A stretch of DNA of 64,000 nt from Candidatus Corynebacterium faecigallinarum. Lineage in GTDB: Bacteria; Actinomycetota; Actinomycetes; Mycobacteriales; Mycobacteriaceae. The translations under genes and the position numbers were made by a program. The notes under the pieces are model-generated. The model made no database searches, had not been told where the DNA came from, and saw only the letters and a program-made list of their open reading frames with translations. Shown one piece after another: positions 54,251 through 62,766 of the stretch (the stretch's first letter is position 1; each line of letters starts with the position of its first letter). The stretch lies in assembly GCA_019120175.1 (NCBI GenBank), contig DWVP01000023.1, forward strand, positions 124,001 through 188,000. Direction: 5' to 3'.

Positions 54251-54688
54251 TTACAGGTTCGCGACCAGGGCGTCCGCAGCCCAGACCGGGTCGATGCCGG
54301 CAGCCTGGGCAGCGCCGATCGCCTGCTCCGGGTTGTTGGCGGCCCAGATCGCGGCGTCGCGCGGGACGCCGAGACGCTCACCGGCGGCGATGGTGGCCTC
54401 CGGGTCCTCCAGCAGAAGGTCGACGGTCTGCGGGCTGACACCTGCGGCCAGCGCGACACCGGCGACCCGGGCGGGGTTCTGGATGACGGACTTGGTGGAC
54501 ACCGCGTCCTTGGCAGTGTCAATGGTGTCAGTGGTGGCAGTGGTGGCAGTGGTTGCGGCAGGTGCCGGTGCTGCGGTGGCGGCCGGGATCGCGGCACCGG
54601 CCAGGCAGCCGGCGGCGGCGGTGACGGCTGCGGCGCGGGCGAGGAAGCGGCGGGAGGCAGGGGCAGGAGAGGTGGAGAGTGTAGACAT
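54251..54688 (-). CDS. Small secreted protein sharing a C-terminal module with the GH25 lysozyme
   Basis: The 145-residue product has a signal peptide (RRFLARAAAVTAAAGCLAGAAIP, cleavage near AxA at about 41) and a Thr/Ala-rich stretch. The C-terminal ~70 residues (AAGVSPQTVDLLLEDPEATI, then AAGERLGVPRDAAIWAANNP, then AGIDPVWAADALVANL) align end-to-end with the last ~70 residues of the adjacent lysozyme. Function is unknown. A TATCAT box 7 nt before the ATG at 54688 suggests leaderless transcription and supports this start over an upstream frame beginning at 54721. A clear terminator follows, so it is a separate unit. Confidence 0.8.
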   Translation of the reverse strand: MSTLSTSPAPASRRFLARAAAVTAAAGCLAGAAIPAATAAPAPAATTATTATTDTIDTAKDAVSTKSVIQNPARVAGVALAAGVSPQTVDLLLEDPEATIAAGERLGVPRDAAIWAANNPEQAIGAAQAAGIDPVWAADALVANL

Positions 54689-54733
54689 GTCAGCGATGAT
54701 AGCCATGTTCGCGCCGAGCACAACCCCGGCGAG

Positions 54734-55990
54734 TCAGCGAGGTCCGAATTCCTCGGGGTCGTTGGGGTTCTCCGAACGCCACGTTGTCGGACGCTCTGAC
54801 GGCCACGTTGTGGGACGCTCCGGCGGGTGCGCGTCGCGGTGGGGGCGACCGAAGGACTCCGGCAGGTGCCCGGCCTGTGGCTGAGGTGGCGCCGCCTGCC
54901 AGCTCTGCTGTGCCGGCTGCCCCTGCCAGCCCTGCTGTGCCGGCTGGCCTGGCAGCCCGGGCAGATGCCCGATAGGGAGCGGCTCCGGCACCTTGCGGTA
55001 GATCGACACCACCGGGTACGCCCCGACCCTGGCCGCCGGACGTGCCTCCCGGGTGCTCCGCACGATCGCGGTGACCAGCAGGGCTGCCGCCGCGGACCAG
55101 GACACCGCGTAGACCGTCAGCTGGGCAGCCACCGAGTCCATGATCAGGTTCCAGCAGGCGTGGAAGAAGAAGCCGGCGAAACCGCAGCAGAGGATCCAGC
55201 CGAGTCGGCGCGTCCTACTCAATCCGCGACCGAACACCGCCACCCCGATGCCGTAGCCCACCAACCCGGAGAAGATCACGTGCATGAACGGCCCGAAGAC
55301 AGTACGCATGATCCAGATGTCGAGCACCCCGGACACATCCGAGGCAGGGTGGATGACGGCGAGCATCGCGGCGTACATGACATTCTCGAAGACCTCGAAA
55401 CCGAGTCCCACGAGCATGCCGGCGACCAGTCCGTGCCAGGGGCGGTTCCACCACGTCCGGCCGATCTGCAGCAGCAGCCAGACGCCCAGGCCTTTCGCCA
55501 GTTCCTCGGTGTATGCCCCGCCGAGGGACATGGAGATCTCCGGGACGCCGAGGTCGTGGGCCAGTTCCATGAGATGCCCGGCGGTCGGCGACACCCCGAT
55601 CAACAACGCACCGGTCCCGCCCCATACGATGGCAGCGAAGGCGAGCAGCATCGGCGTACCGCGGTAGATCAGCAGCCGGGACATCCCGAACCACACCAGC
55701 GCCAGGTACACCGCACCGATCCCGAGGGAAAGTGCGATGACCGCCGGGCCGGGGAAGACGAGGTAGCCGATCATGACGAACGCCGCGAGCGCCAGACCGC
55801 CGAGGGTCAGCAGGATGTAGGTCCAGGTGAACACGTCCCACGCCGGACGCAGCCGCGGACGCTGATCCTTGGGGAAAGCATCGTGGTAGGGCCGCGGCAC
55901 CTCGGTGACCTGCCAGTCCCCGGGGGCGGGAGACTGTTGGCCGGGGTGCTGGTGGTCGGCGTTATGCTGATCAGGCTGCATCGGCTGCAT
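54734..55990 (-). CDS. PrsW family membrane protease
   Basis: The 418-residue protein has about eight membrane helices with the PrsW marks GGAYTEELAKGLGVW (EE pair), GFEVFENVMYA, FGPFMHVIFSGLVGYG (His) and FHACWNLIMD (His), which form the metal-type active site. B. subtilis PrsW cleaves an anti-sigma factor; here the substrate is unknown. The C-terminal cytoplasmic tail is Gln/Pro-rich with repeats (GQPAQQGWQGQPAQQSWQ; ERPTTWPSERPTTW). GAGGAGG lies before the ATG at 55990. It overlaps the preceding gene by 20 bp. Confidence 0.85.
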   Translation of the reverse strand: MQPMQPDQHNADHQHPGQQSPAPGDWQVTEVPRPYHDAFPKDQRPRLRPAWDVFTWTYILLTLGGLALAAFVMIGYLVFPGPAVIALSLGIGAVYLALVWFGMSRLLIYRGTPMLLAFAAIVWGGTGALLIGVSPTAGHLMELAHDLGVPEISMSLGGAYTEELAKGLGVWLLLQIGRTWWNRPWHGLVAGMLVGLGFEVFENVMYAAMLAVIHPASDVSGVLDIWIMRTVFGPFMHVIFSGLVGYGIGVAVFGRGLSRTRRLGWILCCGFAGFFFHACWNLIMDSVAAQLTVYAVSWSAAAALLVTAIVRSTREARPAARVGAYPVVSIYRKVPEPLPIGHLPGLPGQPAQQGWQGQPAQQSWQAAPPQPQAGHLPESFGRPHRDAHPPERPTTWPSERPTTWRSENPNDPEEFGPR

Positions 55991-56813
55991 CGATCCTCCT
56001 CGCCATGTCCTCGGCCGCGCCGCGGACGAGGCCGCGCAGCTCACTGATCACCGTGACGGTGTACATGACCGACTCGCCGCCGGCGTCACGGTTGAGCAGG
56101 GCGACCGTCGCGGCGTAACTGTCCGTACCGTATTGGGCGGGTTGGACGTTCCGGTCCGGTCGGACGCCCTGCCGCAGCCCCTGCTGCACGCTGACCGGTT
56201 GGGTGTCGCGGTAGCGTTCGGACGGCGTATCGTCCGGCACCACGTCCGGCGGGGAGAAGTCGAACCAGGTCAGTGCCTGTGGCTCGCTCACGCGGACTGC
56301 GTCGACCTCCGGGGCGAGCGTCGATGACAGGGAGGTCGTCGACAGCCAGTGGAACCTCGCGTCCGAGGTGTCGGTCATGGTCGCGGCCCGCATACCACGC
56401 CGGGCGGCCACATCCACGTCTGTGGCGGAGCCACCGACACCGACGACCTCTCCGATATGGACCTCGACGACACCCACCCGCGGCAGATCGCAGACCATTG
56501 CCAGAGTCACCATGCCGCTGTCGGCCGCTGCGCAGATGGTGTCGAAGCCAGAGATGTCGATCGCCCAGGGGCTGGAGGGCTTCGCGGAGAGTTCCAACAT
56601 GCTGCTCGGGCTGTACTCGTCCTCGACCTCGGCCAGGTCCTTCACCGGCACAGCCAGCGGGGCGACGAGGACCAGCACCGCGACGGCGGCCAGGATGAAC
56701 CAGCGCGCCGTCCGGTGCCTGCCGGTCGCCGCCGGACGGTAGCGTCCGTGCGGATCAGTCGGCGGAAAAGGCGCGGTCTCTGGGGTCCCCCACATGACTC
56801 GGAACACTACCAA
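55971..56813 (-). CDS. Hypothetical single-pass membrane protein, coupled to PrsW-like gene
   Basis: The 280-residue protein has one N-terminal membrane helix (ARWFILAAVAVLVLVAPLAVPV, about 36-57) and a large extracytoplasmic domain containing three Cys, unrecognised. An alternative start is the ATG at 56795. It overlaps the PrsW-like gene by 20 bp, so the two are co-translated; the exported domain could be a substrate, partner or sensor of the protease. Confidence 0.7.
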   Translation of the reverse strand: MVVFRVMWGTPETAPFPPTDPHGRYRPAATGRHRTARWFILAAVAVLVLVAPLAVPVKDLAEVEDEYSPSSMLELSAKPSSPWAIDISGFDTICAAADSGMVTLAMVCDLPRVGVVEVHIGEVVGVGGSATDVDVAARRGMRAATMTDTSDARFHWLSTTSLSSTLAPEVDAVRVSEPQALTWFDFSPPDVVPDDTPSERYRDTQPVSVQQGLRQGVRPDRNVQPAQYGTDSYAATVALLNRDAGGESVMYTVTVISELRGLVRGAAEDMARRIDAADAA

Positions 56814-56855
56814 AGCGTCACAGCGGTTCTTCAGGACAGGAGCCGCGCACCGGTC

Positions 56856-58988
56856 TCACCAGATGGTGACGCGCTTGTCCTCGTCCAACCACATGCCGTT
56901 GTCCGGCCCGACCTCGAAGGCATCGTAGAACTCGGCGATGTTCGAGGCGACCACGTTGCAGCGGTACTCGCCGGGGGAGTGCGGGTCGATCGCCACGTAC
57001 TGGGCCGACATCTGCGGCCGGATCGCGGTCTGCCATACGCTCGACCAGCGTAGGAAGAAACGCTGCAGCACAGTGAACTCACCGTCCAGGCCTTCCACCG
57101 GCGCGGTCGGGGCGTCCTGAACGGTCTGCCCACGGTCGGCCAGGTACTTCTTCAACGCGACCACCGCGATTCCGAGTCCGCCCAGGTCACCGATGTTCTC
57201 ACCCAGGGTGAACGCACCGTTGACCGTGTGGTCGGTCTGCCCGCGCTGCGCCAGGCCGGTCGGCACCAGGCCGTCGTACTGGGCGACGAGCTTGTCGGTC
57301 AGCTCGGTGAACGCCGCACGGTCCTCATCGGTCCACCAGGAGTTCAGGTTGCCCGCACCGTCGTACTTGGAGCCCTGGTCGTCGAAACCATGGCCGATCT
57401 CGTGGCCGATGACCGCACCGATCGCACCGAAGTTGCCGGCCATGTCGGCACTGCCGGCCTCGGTGTCGACCTCGAAGAACGGCGGACGCAGGATCGCCGC
57501 AGGGAAGGTGATGTCGTTGCGTACCGGGTTGTAGAAGGCGTTGACCGTCTGCGGGGTGGTGAACCAGTACTCGCCGTCGCTGGGCTTGCCGAGCTTGTCG
57601 ACCTCGAAGTCGTGGTTCAGGTCGGACGCCTGGCGGTAATTGTCCAGCAGGTCAGCGCCGTTCGGGCTGAAGTCCAGCCCCTCGAAGGAGCGCCACTTCT
57701 CCGGGTAGCCGATGCGTGCGGTGAAGGTGCCGAGCTTCTCCAGGGCCTTCCCACGGGTGGTCGGGGTCATCCAGGACAGCTCGCTGATCCGGTCGCGATA
57801 GGCCGCCAGCAGGTAGTCGACCAGCTCGAGCATCTTCTCCTTGTACTCCGGCGGGAAGTGCTCGCGCACGAACACCTTGCCGACCTCCTCGCCGATCGCG
57901 CCCTCGACCAGGCCCACACCGCGCTTCCAGCGGTCGCGTTGTTCGGTCGCCCCGGACAGGGTGCGCCCGTAGAAGTCGAAGTTGGCCTCGGAGAACGCCT
58001 TCGGCAGCTTGCCGGCGCGGGCGGTGAGCACCCGCCAGTAGGCCCAGAGCTTCCAGTCGTCGAGGTCGCGCGCTTCATTGTCGGCACCGGGTACCAGCGT
58101 GGCGACGTGCTCCAGGTAGGACGGCTGGCTCACGATCACCGTCGGGGCATTGGCCTCGGTGATCCCGACCCCGTCGAGCCAGGCGACGAAGGGGAACCCG
58201 GTCGGCAGATCGGCCAGGGGGGTGGGGTTGTAGGTCTTGTCGGCGTCGCGGGAGGACACTGTGTCCCAGTGGCCCTTCGCCAGGGCGGTCTCGAAGGCGA
58301 GGATGGCGTCCGCGGCGGCAGCGGCGCTGTCGGACGCCGACCCGTCGCCGAAGCGTCCCGGCCGCGGCTGCGCACCGGTGTCCTCGACGAGCTGCAGGAA
58401 GGATTCGACGAACTCGCGGTATGCCGCGAGTGTCGGGGCGTGCTGTTCCTCGCGGTAGTAGGCCTCGTCGGGCAGGCCGAGGCCGGTCTGGGTGAGGTAG
58501 GCGACCTCGATGCCGGCGTCATCGGTGTCGGTGCCTTCGGTGCCTTCGGTGTCTGCGGCGTCGTCGGAGCTGCCCCCGGCGTCCTTCTCCGTCCAGAAGC
58601 CGATGACCCCGCCCACCCCGTGGCGGTCCAGTGTCGCCAGGGCATCGACGAGTTCGCCGAGGTCGGCGGCACCGCGGACCGGGTCGAGGTCGGCGTCCAG
58701 CGGGGCCAGACCGGCCTGCTCGACACCGTCGTCACCGTCCTCGTCCATGAAGGAGTGGAAGAGCGCACCGATCCGGGTGTCGGGTTCGGCGGACTCCACG
58801 ATCTTTTTCACATCGAGTTCGGCCTGGTCACGCAGCTTGTGGAAGGTACCGTCCACCGGGCGGTCGGCGGGGATCTCGTGGCTGGCCAGCCATTCGCCGT
58901 TGACGTGGCGGTAGAGGTCGTCGGCGGCGGCCGGGTTGGTGGAGCCGGCCGGAGCCTCGGTGATGTTGTCGGGGAGTGTCTGAGTCAT
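56856..58988 (-). CDS. M13 family metallopeptidase
   Basis: The 710-residue zinc endopeptidase of the neprilysin/PepO family has VIGHEIGHGFDDQGSKYD (zinc HExxH), GENIGDLGGL (third ligand region), NAFYNPVRNDITFPAAIL, and QYVAIDPHSPGEYRCNVVASN near the end. There is no signal peptide, so it is probably intracellular like PepO. The ATG at 58988 leaves an N-terminus normal for the family. A family C palindrome separates it from emb. Confidence 0.92.
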   Translation of the reverse strand: MTQTLPDNITEAPAGSTNPAAADDLYRHVNGEWLASHEIPADRPVDGTFHKLRDQAELDVKKIVESAEPDTRIGALFHSFMDEDGDDGVEQAGLAPLDADLDPVRGAADLGELVDALATLDRHGVGGVIGFWTEKDAGGSSDDAADTEGTEGTDTDDAGIEVAYLTQTGLGLPDEAYYREEQHAPTLAAYREFVESFLQLVEDTGAQPRPGRFGDGSASDSAAAAADAILAFETALAKGHWDTVSSRDADKTYNPTPLADLPTGFPFVAWLDGVGITEANAPTVIVSQPSYLEHVATLVPGADNEARDLDDWKLWAYWRVLTARAGKLPKAFSEANFDFYGRTLSGATEQRDRWKRGVGLVEGAIGEEVGKVFVREHFPPEYKEKMLELVDYLLAAYRDRISELSWMTPTTRGKALEKLGTFTARIGYPEKWRSFEGLDFSPNGADLLDNYRQASDLNHDFEVDKLGKPSDGEYWFTTPQTVNAFYNPVRNDITFPAAILRPPFFEVDTEAGSADMAGNFGAIGAVIGHEIGHGFDDQGSKYDGAGNLNSWWTDEDRAAFTELTDKLVAQYDGLVPTGLAQRGQTDHTVNGAFTLGENIGDLGGLGIAVVALKKYLADRGQTVQDAPTAPVEGLDGEFTVLQRFFLRWSSVWQTAIRPQMSAQYVAIDPHSPGEYRCNVVASNIAEFYDAFEVGPDNGMWLDEDKRVTIW

Positions 58989-59007
58989 GCGCCCCACTCT
59001 AGGCACC

Positions 59008-59076
59008 TGTCGGAAACGTGGGACGGATTGCTGGTTATCGGCTCGGAACCCAGCAATCCCTCCCACCTATCCGACA
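59008..59076. repeat. Dispersed palindrome family C, copy 2
   Basis: TGTCGGAAACGTGGGACGGA pairs with TCCCTCCCACCTATCCGACA over about 27 bp with few mismatches; the stem ends near GCTGG/CCAGC. It shares the core with 43404-43472. It lies between emb and the M13 peptidase gene. The rest of this 244-bp gap holds nothing I can identify. Confidence 0.8.
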
Positions 59077-59232
59077 TCCGCTGTGCGTCCCTCCCCGTCG
59101 ACCTTCCACTGTCGGCATGCGGGGTGGGCCGGGGACCCGTAAGAGGCAACAAATTAGTCTGCGTCGGGTTGGACAGCGCGTGACGCTCCAGAGACGGGTG
59201 CCGGACGATCCAGAACCCGCCAGCGCCTCCGG

Positions 59233-62200
59233 CTAACTCAGCCGCATCGGTCCGGGCGACCACAGGCCGGACCGGCTGTGGGTCTCCATGTCCAGCTCCA
59301 CCTGCTTCGGCTCCTCACCGGTCGACGAGCCGAACGGGGTGAGCTCGGTGATCACACCCCAGTCACGCTGCCAGTCGTTCTCCAGGTAGGTCGGCAGCTC
59401 GGTGCCGTGGGTGGTCATCTGGGTCAGGCCACCGACACCACCGCCGTAGTAGTCCATCACCGGGGCGTGGCTCTTCTTCGCGTCATGGTCCGGGGAGATC
59501 TGGTACTGCGGCACCTCGGCGACACCGGCGTAGTGGTCGAAGGGACGCTGGCAGGGGAACTGCAGCGGCACGGACCAGTCCTGCAGGGTCGGGGCGTCAC
59601 CGATGACCTCGCCCAGCGACACCAGCTCGGGCACGCGCGGCGGGGTGAAGGCCAGCCACTGGTCGGGGGTCACGTTGAAGTCCGCGGCGCGGATCCGCAC
59701 GGCATCGGCGTCGTCCGGCAGCTCGTCCAGCGGGAAGCGCAGGTTACGCCACTGCGGGGCGGTGTCGATGTCCAGCGGCTCCATGTCGCCGATCCATTCG
59801 ACACCGTCCTCGGCCGATTCCTCGGTGCGTCCGTACTCCAGCTTGAGCTCCTGGCCGTACTGGCGCACGCCGTTCATGTCGAGGTGGCTGACCTCGCCGG
59901 CGGCGGAGATGATGAGCAGCGGGGAATCCTCGGAACGCTCCGGCAGCGAGTACCACGAGGTCGTGGTCTCCGCCTGCAGCTGCAGGCCGTTGGTGAAGGA
60001 ACCGATGACCGGCACGGAGTAGCGGTCGATGCCGAACGGAAGTTGCGCGTAGGAACCGTTCGCGCCCGGTCGGACGCTCTGGCCGCCGCCGGGGCCGATG
60101 TCGGTGGCGTCGTCCTCCTCGGAGGACCCGTAGGCGTCGGTGGCGACCGCGGAGGTCTGCGGGGAGGAACTGGAACTTGAGGAGCGCTCCTCGATCCGGT
60201 TCGGGATGTTGTTCTCCTGGAAGCCGCGGGAATTCTCGGAGACCAGGGAGTCGGAGAAGTCGGTGTCGCCGATCGGCTCCAGGAAGGAGTCGTTGGTGTC
60301 GGCCTCCACCAGGGCGGCCCCGCCGAGACCACAGCTGTCGCCGGTCAGCGAGGTGAGATTGCCCTTGCCGACGGTGTACGCAGGCCACTGGCCGACGACG
60401 GCCTTGCCGAGGGAGGCGAGGTTGAAGACCACCACGATGGCGGTCAGCACGGCGATCGGGGCGGAGGCGACACCGGCGAAACGCTTCGCCTGGGCGGCCT
60501 CCTTCTCGTCGATGTCACGCAGTTCATCGTTGGTGGTGGCCTTGGCCTCACGGATGTCGTTGAGGAAGCCGACGATCACGCCGAAGAGCATGACCAACAG
60601 TGCCAGGATCATGGTCACGGTCGACATCTCGATGCCGGCGATCTGCACGGTCTTGTCCCACCACGGCACGCCGAAGCTGGAGATGTACCACCAGCCGTTG
60701 GTGCCGGCCAGGGTGAAGGCGAACAGCAGCAGGCAGCCGCCGAGGAAGATGAGGCGGTTGCGTGCCGAACGCATCGCCATGGTGGACGCCGCGACCGCAG
60801 CCAGTGCCGCCAGGCCTGCGGCGATACCGGCGTAGACACCGAAGTGGTGGGTCCACTTGGTGGGGGTGAAGGTCATGAAGAACATCGTTCCGATGATCAC
60901 CATGGTCAGACGCAGCGCCGGGCCGTGCGCCGTGCCGGGCACCCTGCGGTTGCGCAGCATCGAGCCGATGACGACCGCCAGGCACAGCAGCATCATCAGG
61001 ACGGAGAACCGGCGGGGGAAGGACCCGTCGACGGTCTGCTTCAGCAGCTCGGTGTAGCGGGTCGGCTCCTCGTACCAGGACAGGGACGGTCCGACCGGGC
61101 CACGCACGCCGATCGCCTCCATCACCGAGGCGAAGGTCTGGTCGCCGAAGACGGCGATGAGGACGGCGGTGCCCGCGGCGAGGAAGGGGGCGATCTGGGC
61201 ACTGACCGCGCCGAAGATCCTCTTGCGCGAGGCACCCTCACCTGCCCCCAGCAGCGGCAGACGTCGCACCACGATGCGGATCAGGCCGGACAGGGCGACC
61301 AGGATGGATGCCACGGCCATCAGGCCGGTGGGCCCGGCAGCCAGGGAGAAGGCGGCGACGATGACACCGATCGCTGCGGGGAGCAGGCGTCCGGTGGCGA
61401 TCGCGCGCTCCATGCAGACCCAGGTCAGCAGCGCACCCAGGGCGATGACGGGCTCGGGGCGCAGACCGTTGTTGTAGGTCATGGCGAAGGCCAGGAAGAC
61501 CATCGCGGCGGTCCAGTGCGCGACCTTGCGCTGTCCGATCTTGGTGCCCAGGCGCGGCAGCACCTCACGGGAGAGCAGCATCCAGGTCAGGAAGCTGGCG
61601 ATGAGTACCGGAAGACGCATCCAGATCGACGATGTCGACACGTGCGTCATCAATGCCAGCAGGTCATAGTACGGCGCACCGAACGGCGACTCGGAGACCC
61701 CGAACCAGCGGTAGTAGTTCGACATGTAGCCGGACTCGATGCTGGAGCGGGCCATGGTCAGCAGATAGCCGTCGTCGGCGGTGTTGGCGCCGATGAAGTA
61801 CCAGACCACAAGGACGCCGCCGACGACGCCGTCGAGCCAGCGCGGACGCCACCAACCGGCGGGGAAGAACCGGCGTCGGGCGGTGGTCCGTCGGTCCAGG
61901 ATGTCCATCTTGTGCAGCGCGGTCAGCGAGATGACGGTGAAGATCACGCCCAGGATCATTGCGGCGATCTTGACCATCGAGGGCGTGGAAGTGAACCGGG
62001 AGTCCACGGTGACGTCGACCTGCAGGCCGGCGTCGATCGCCGCGGCGGCGTTCTCCGGGGAGTTGGTCATCTCGGTGAAGATGCCGGTGAGCATCGGCCG
62101 GATGTCGTCGCCGAAGCCACCTTCCAGTGCATTGCCGTCCGAGTCGGTGGCGTCCGGAATCCAGGCGCGGGTCTCGTTCGCGTCGGAGGTGATCCGCAGC

Positions 62201-62670
62201 TGGGCATCCGCCGGAAGGTCAGCCAGGTCAGCGGTGTCGACCGAGAGCGCCACCGAGTTCCGGACGACCACGTCGAGACCGTCGGGGGTGGAGCGGACGA
62301 ACAGGCCGCGCAGCGTGGCGTCCTCGGCGTTGTTCGGTACGGTGGACAGGACGGTGGTCTGCGTGCCGTTGAGGTCGCGGACCTCACCGATCGGCAGGGT
62401 GATGTCCATGTCCTGCGGGTGATAGGCCATCAGCGGCGCGTTGACGCTGGTCAGGTCATTGTCCTGCGGCCAGGAGAAGCTGGACTGTTCCTGGTTGACC
62501 GGCAGGAACGGGGTCAGCAGAAACAGGATTAGCCCGGCGAGGCCGGAGATCACCGCGATGCGCTTGAGCCGGTCGACACCGCTGGCGGAAGGGGTGGTGG
62601 AGGTAGTGGGGGAATCCTTCGGAGCTGTCTCCGACGATTCACCCGGTGCATCCTGTTCGAGACGTGACAT
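59233..62670 (-). CDS. emb: Arabinosyltransferase Emb
   Basis: The 1,145-residue GT-C membrane enzyme extends the arabinan of arabinogalactan from decaprenylphosphoryl-arabinose. After a cytoplasmic start and one helix there is an extracytoplasmic jelly-roll-like domain (about 65-220), then about 12 more helices. NTADDGYLLTMARSSIESGY carries the DD catalytic pair, and SESPFGAPYYDLL lies close by. The C-terminal exported domain (about 725-1145) has the carbohydrate-binding fold. Corynebacterium usually has a single Emb, where mycobacteria have EmbA, B and C; it is the ethambutol target. aftA lies upstream on the same strand. Confidence 0.95.
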   Translation of the reverse strand: MSRLEQDAPGESSETAPKDSPTTSTTPSASGVDRLKRIAVISGLAGLILFLLTPFLPVNQEQSSFSWPQDNDLTSVNAPLMAYHPQDMDITLPIGEVRDLNGTQTTVLSTVPNNAEDATLRGLFVRSTPDGLDVVVRNSVALSVDTADLADLPADAQLRITSDANETRAWIPDATDSDGNALEGGFGDDIRPMLTGIFTEMTNSPENAAAAIDAGLQVDVTVDSRFTSTPSMVKIAAMILGVIFTVISLTALHKMDILDRRTTARRRFFPAGWWRPRWLDGVVGGVLVVWYFIGANTADDGYLLTMARSSIESGYMSNYYRWFGVSESPFGAPYYDLLALMTHVSTSSIWMRLPVLIASFLTWMLLSREVLPRLGTKIGQRKVAHWTAAMVFLAFAMTYNNGLRPEPVIALGALLTWVCMERAIATGRLLPAAIGVIVAAFSLAAGPTGLMAVASILVALSGLIRIVVRRLPLLGAGEGASRKRIFGAVSAQIAPFLAAGTAVLIAVFGDQTFASVMEAIGVRGPVGPSLSWYEEPTRYTELLKQTVDGSFPRRFSVLMMLLCLAVVIGSMLRNRRVPGTAHGPALRLTMVIIGTMFFMTFTPTKWTHHFGVYAGIAAGLAALAAVAASTMAMRSARNRLIFLGGCLLLFAFTLAGTNGWWYISSFGVPWWDKTVQIAGIEMSTVTMILALLVMLFGVIVGFLNDIREAKATTNDELRDIDEKEAAQAKRFAGVASAPIAVLTAIVVVFNLASLGKAVVGQWPAYTVGKGNLTSLTGDSCGLGGAALVEADTNDSFLEPIGDTDFSDSLVSENSRGFQENNIPNRIEERSSSSSSSPQTSAVATDAYGSSEEDDATDIGPGGGQSVRPGANGSYAQLPFGIDRYSVPVIGSFTNGLQLQAETTTSWYSLPERSEDSPLLIISAAGEVSHLDMNGVRQYGQELKLEYGRTEESAEDGVEWIGDMEPLDIDTAPQWRNLRFPLDELPDDADAVRIRAADFNVTPDQWLAFTPPRVPELVSLGEVIGDAPTLQDWSVPLQFPCQRPFDHYAGVAEVPQYQISPDHDAKKSHAPVMDYYGGGVGGLTQMTTHGTELPTYLENDWQRDWGVITELTPFGSSTGEEPKQVELDMETHSRSGLWSPGPMRLS

Positions 62671-62730
62671 AGGAGGACATGTTACGGGAGTGACCCGGCC
62701 CTGCCTAAGCGAATCTCCCGGATGGGCCTG

Positions 62731-62766
62731 TCCCGGTGCTACTCCCGGTGCTACTCCGGGGTCTAC
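62731..62766 (-). repeat. 12-bp tandem repeat giving three in-frame stops after aftA
   Basis: Two copies of TCCCGGTGCTAC and one variant (TCCGGGGTCTAC). Read on the minus strand each carries GAGTAG or an equivalent, so AftA is followed by three in-frame TAG codons 12 bp apart, the first being its real stop. Confidence 0.85.

Noticed and set aside
57228..59183. 651-codon frame antisense to the M13 peptidase (and similar ones opposite copA, dprE1, emb and the GH3 gene)
   Set aside because: The composition is that of a GC-rich shadow frame, there is no ribosome site, and the opposite strand encodes clear enzyme motifs.
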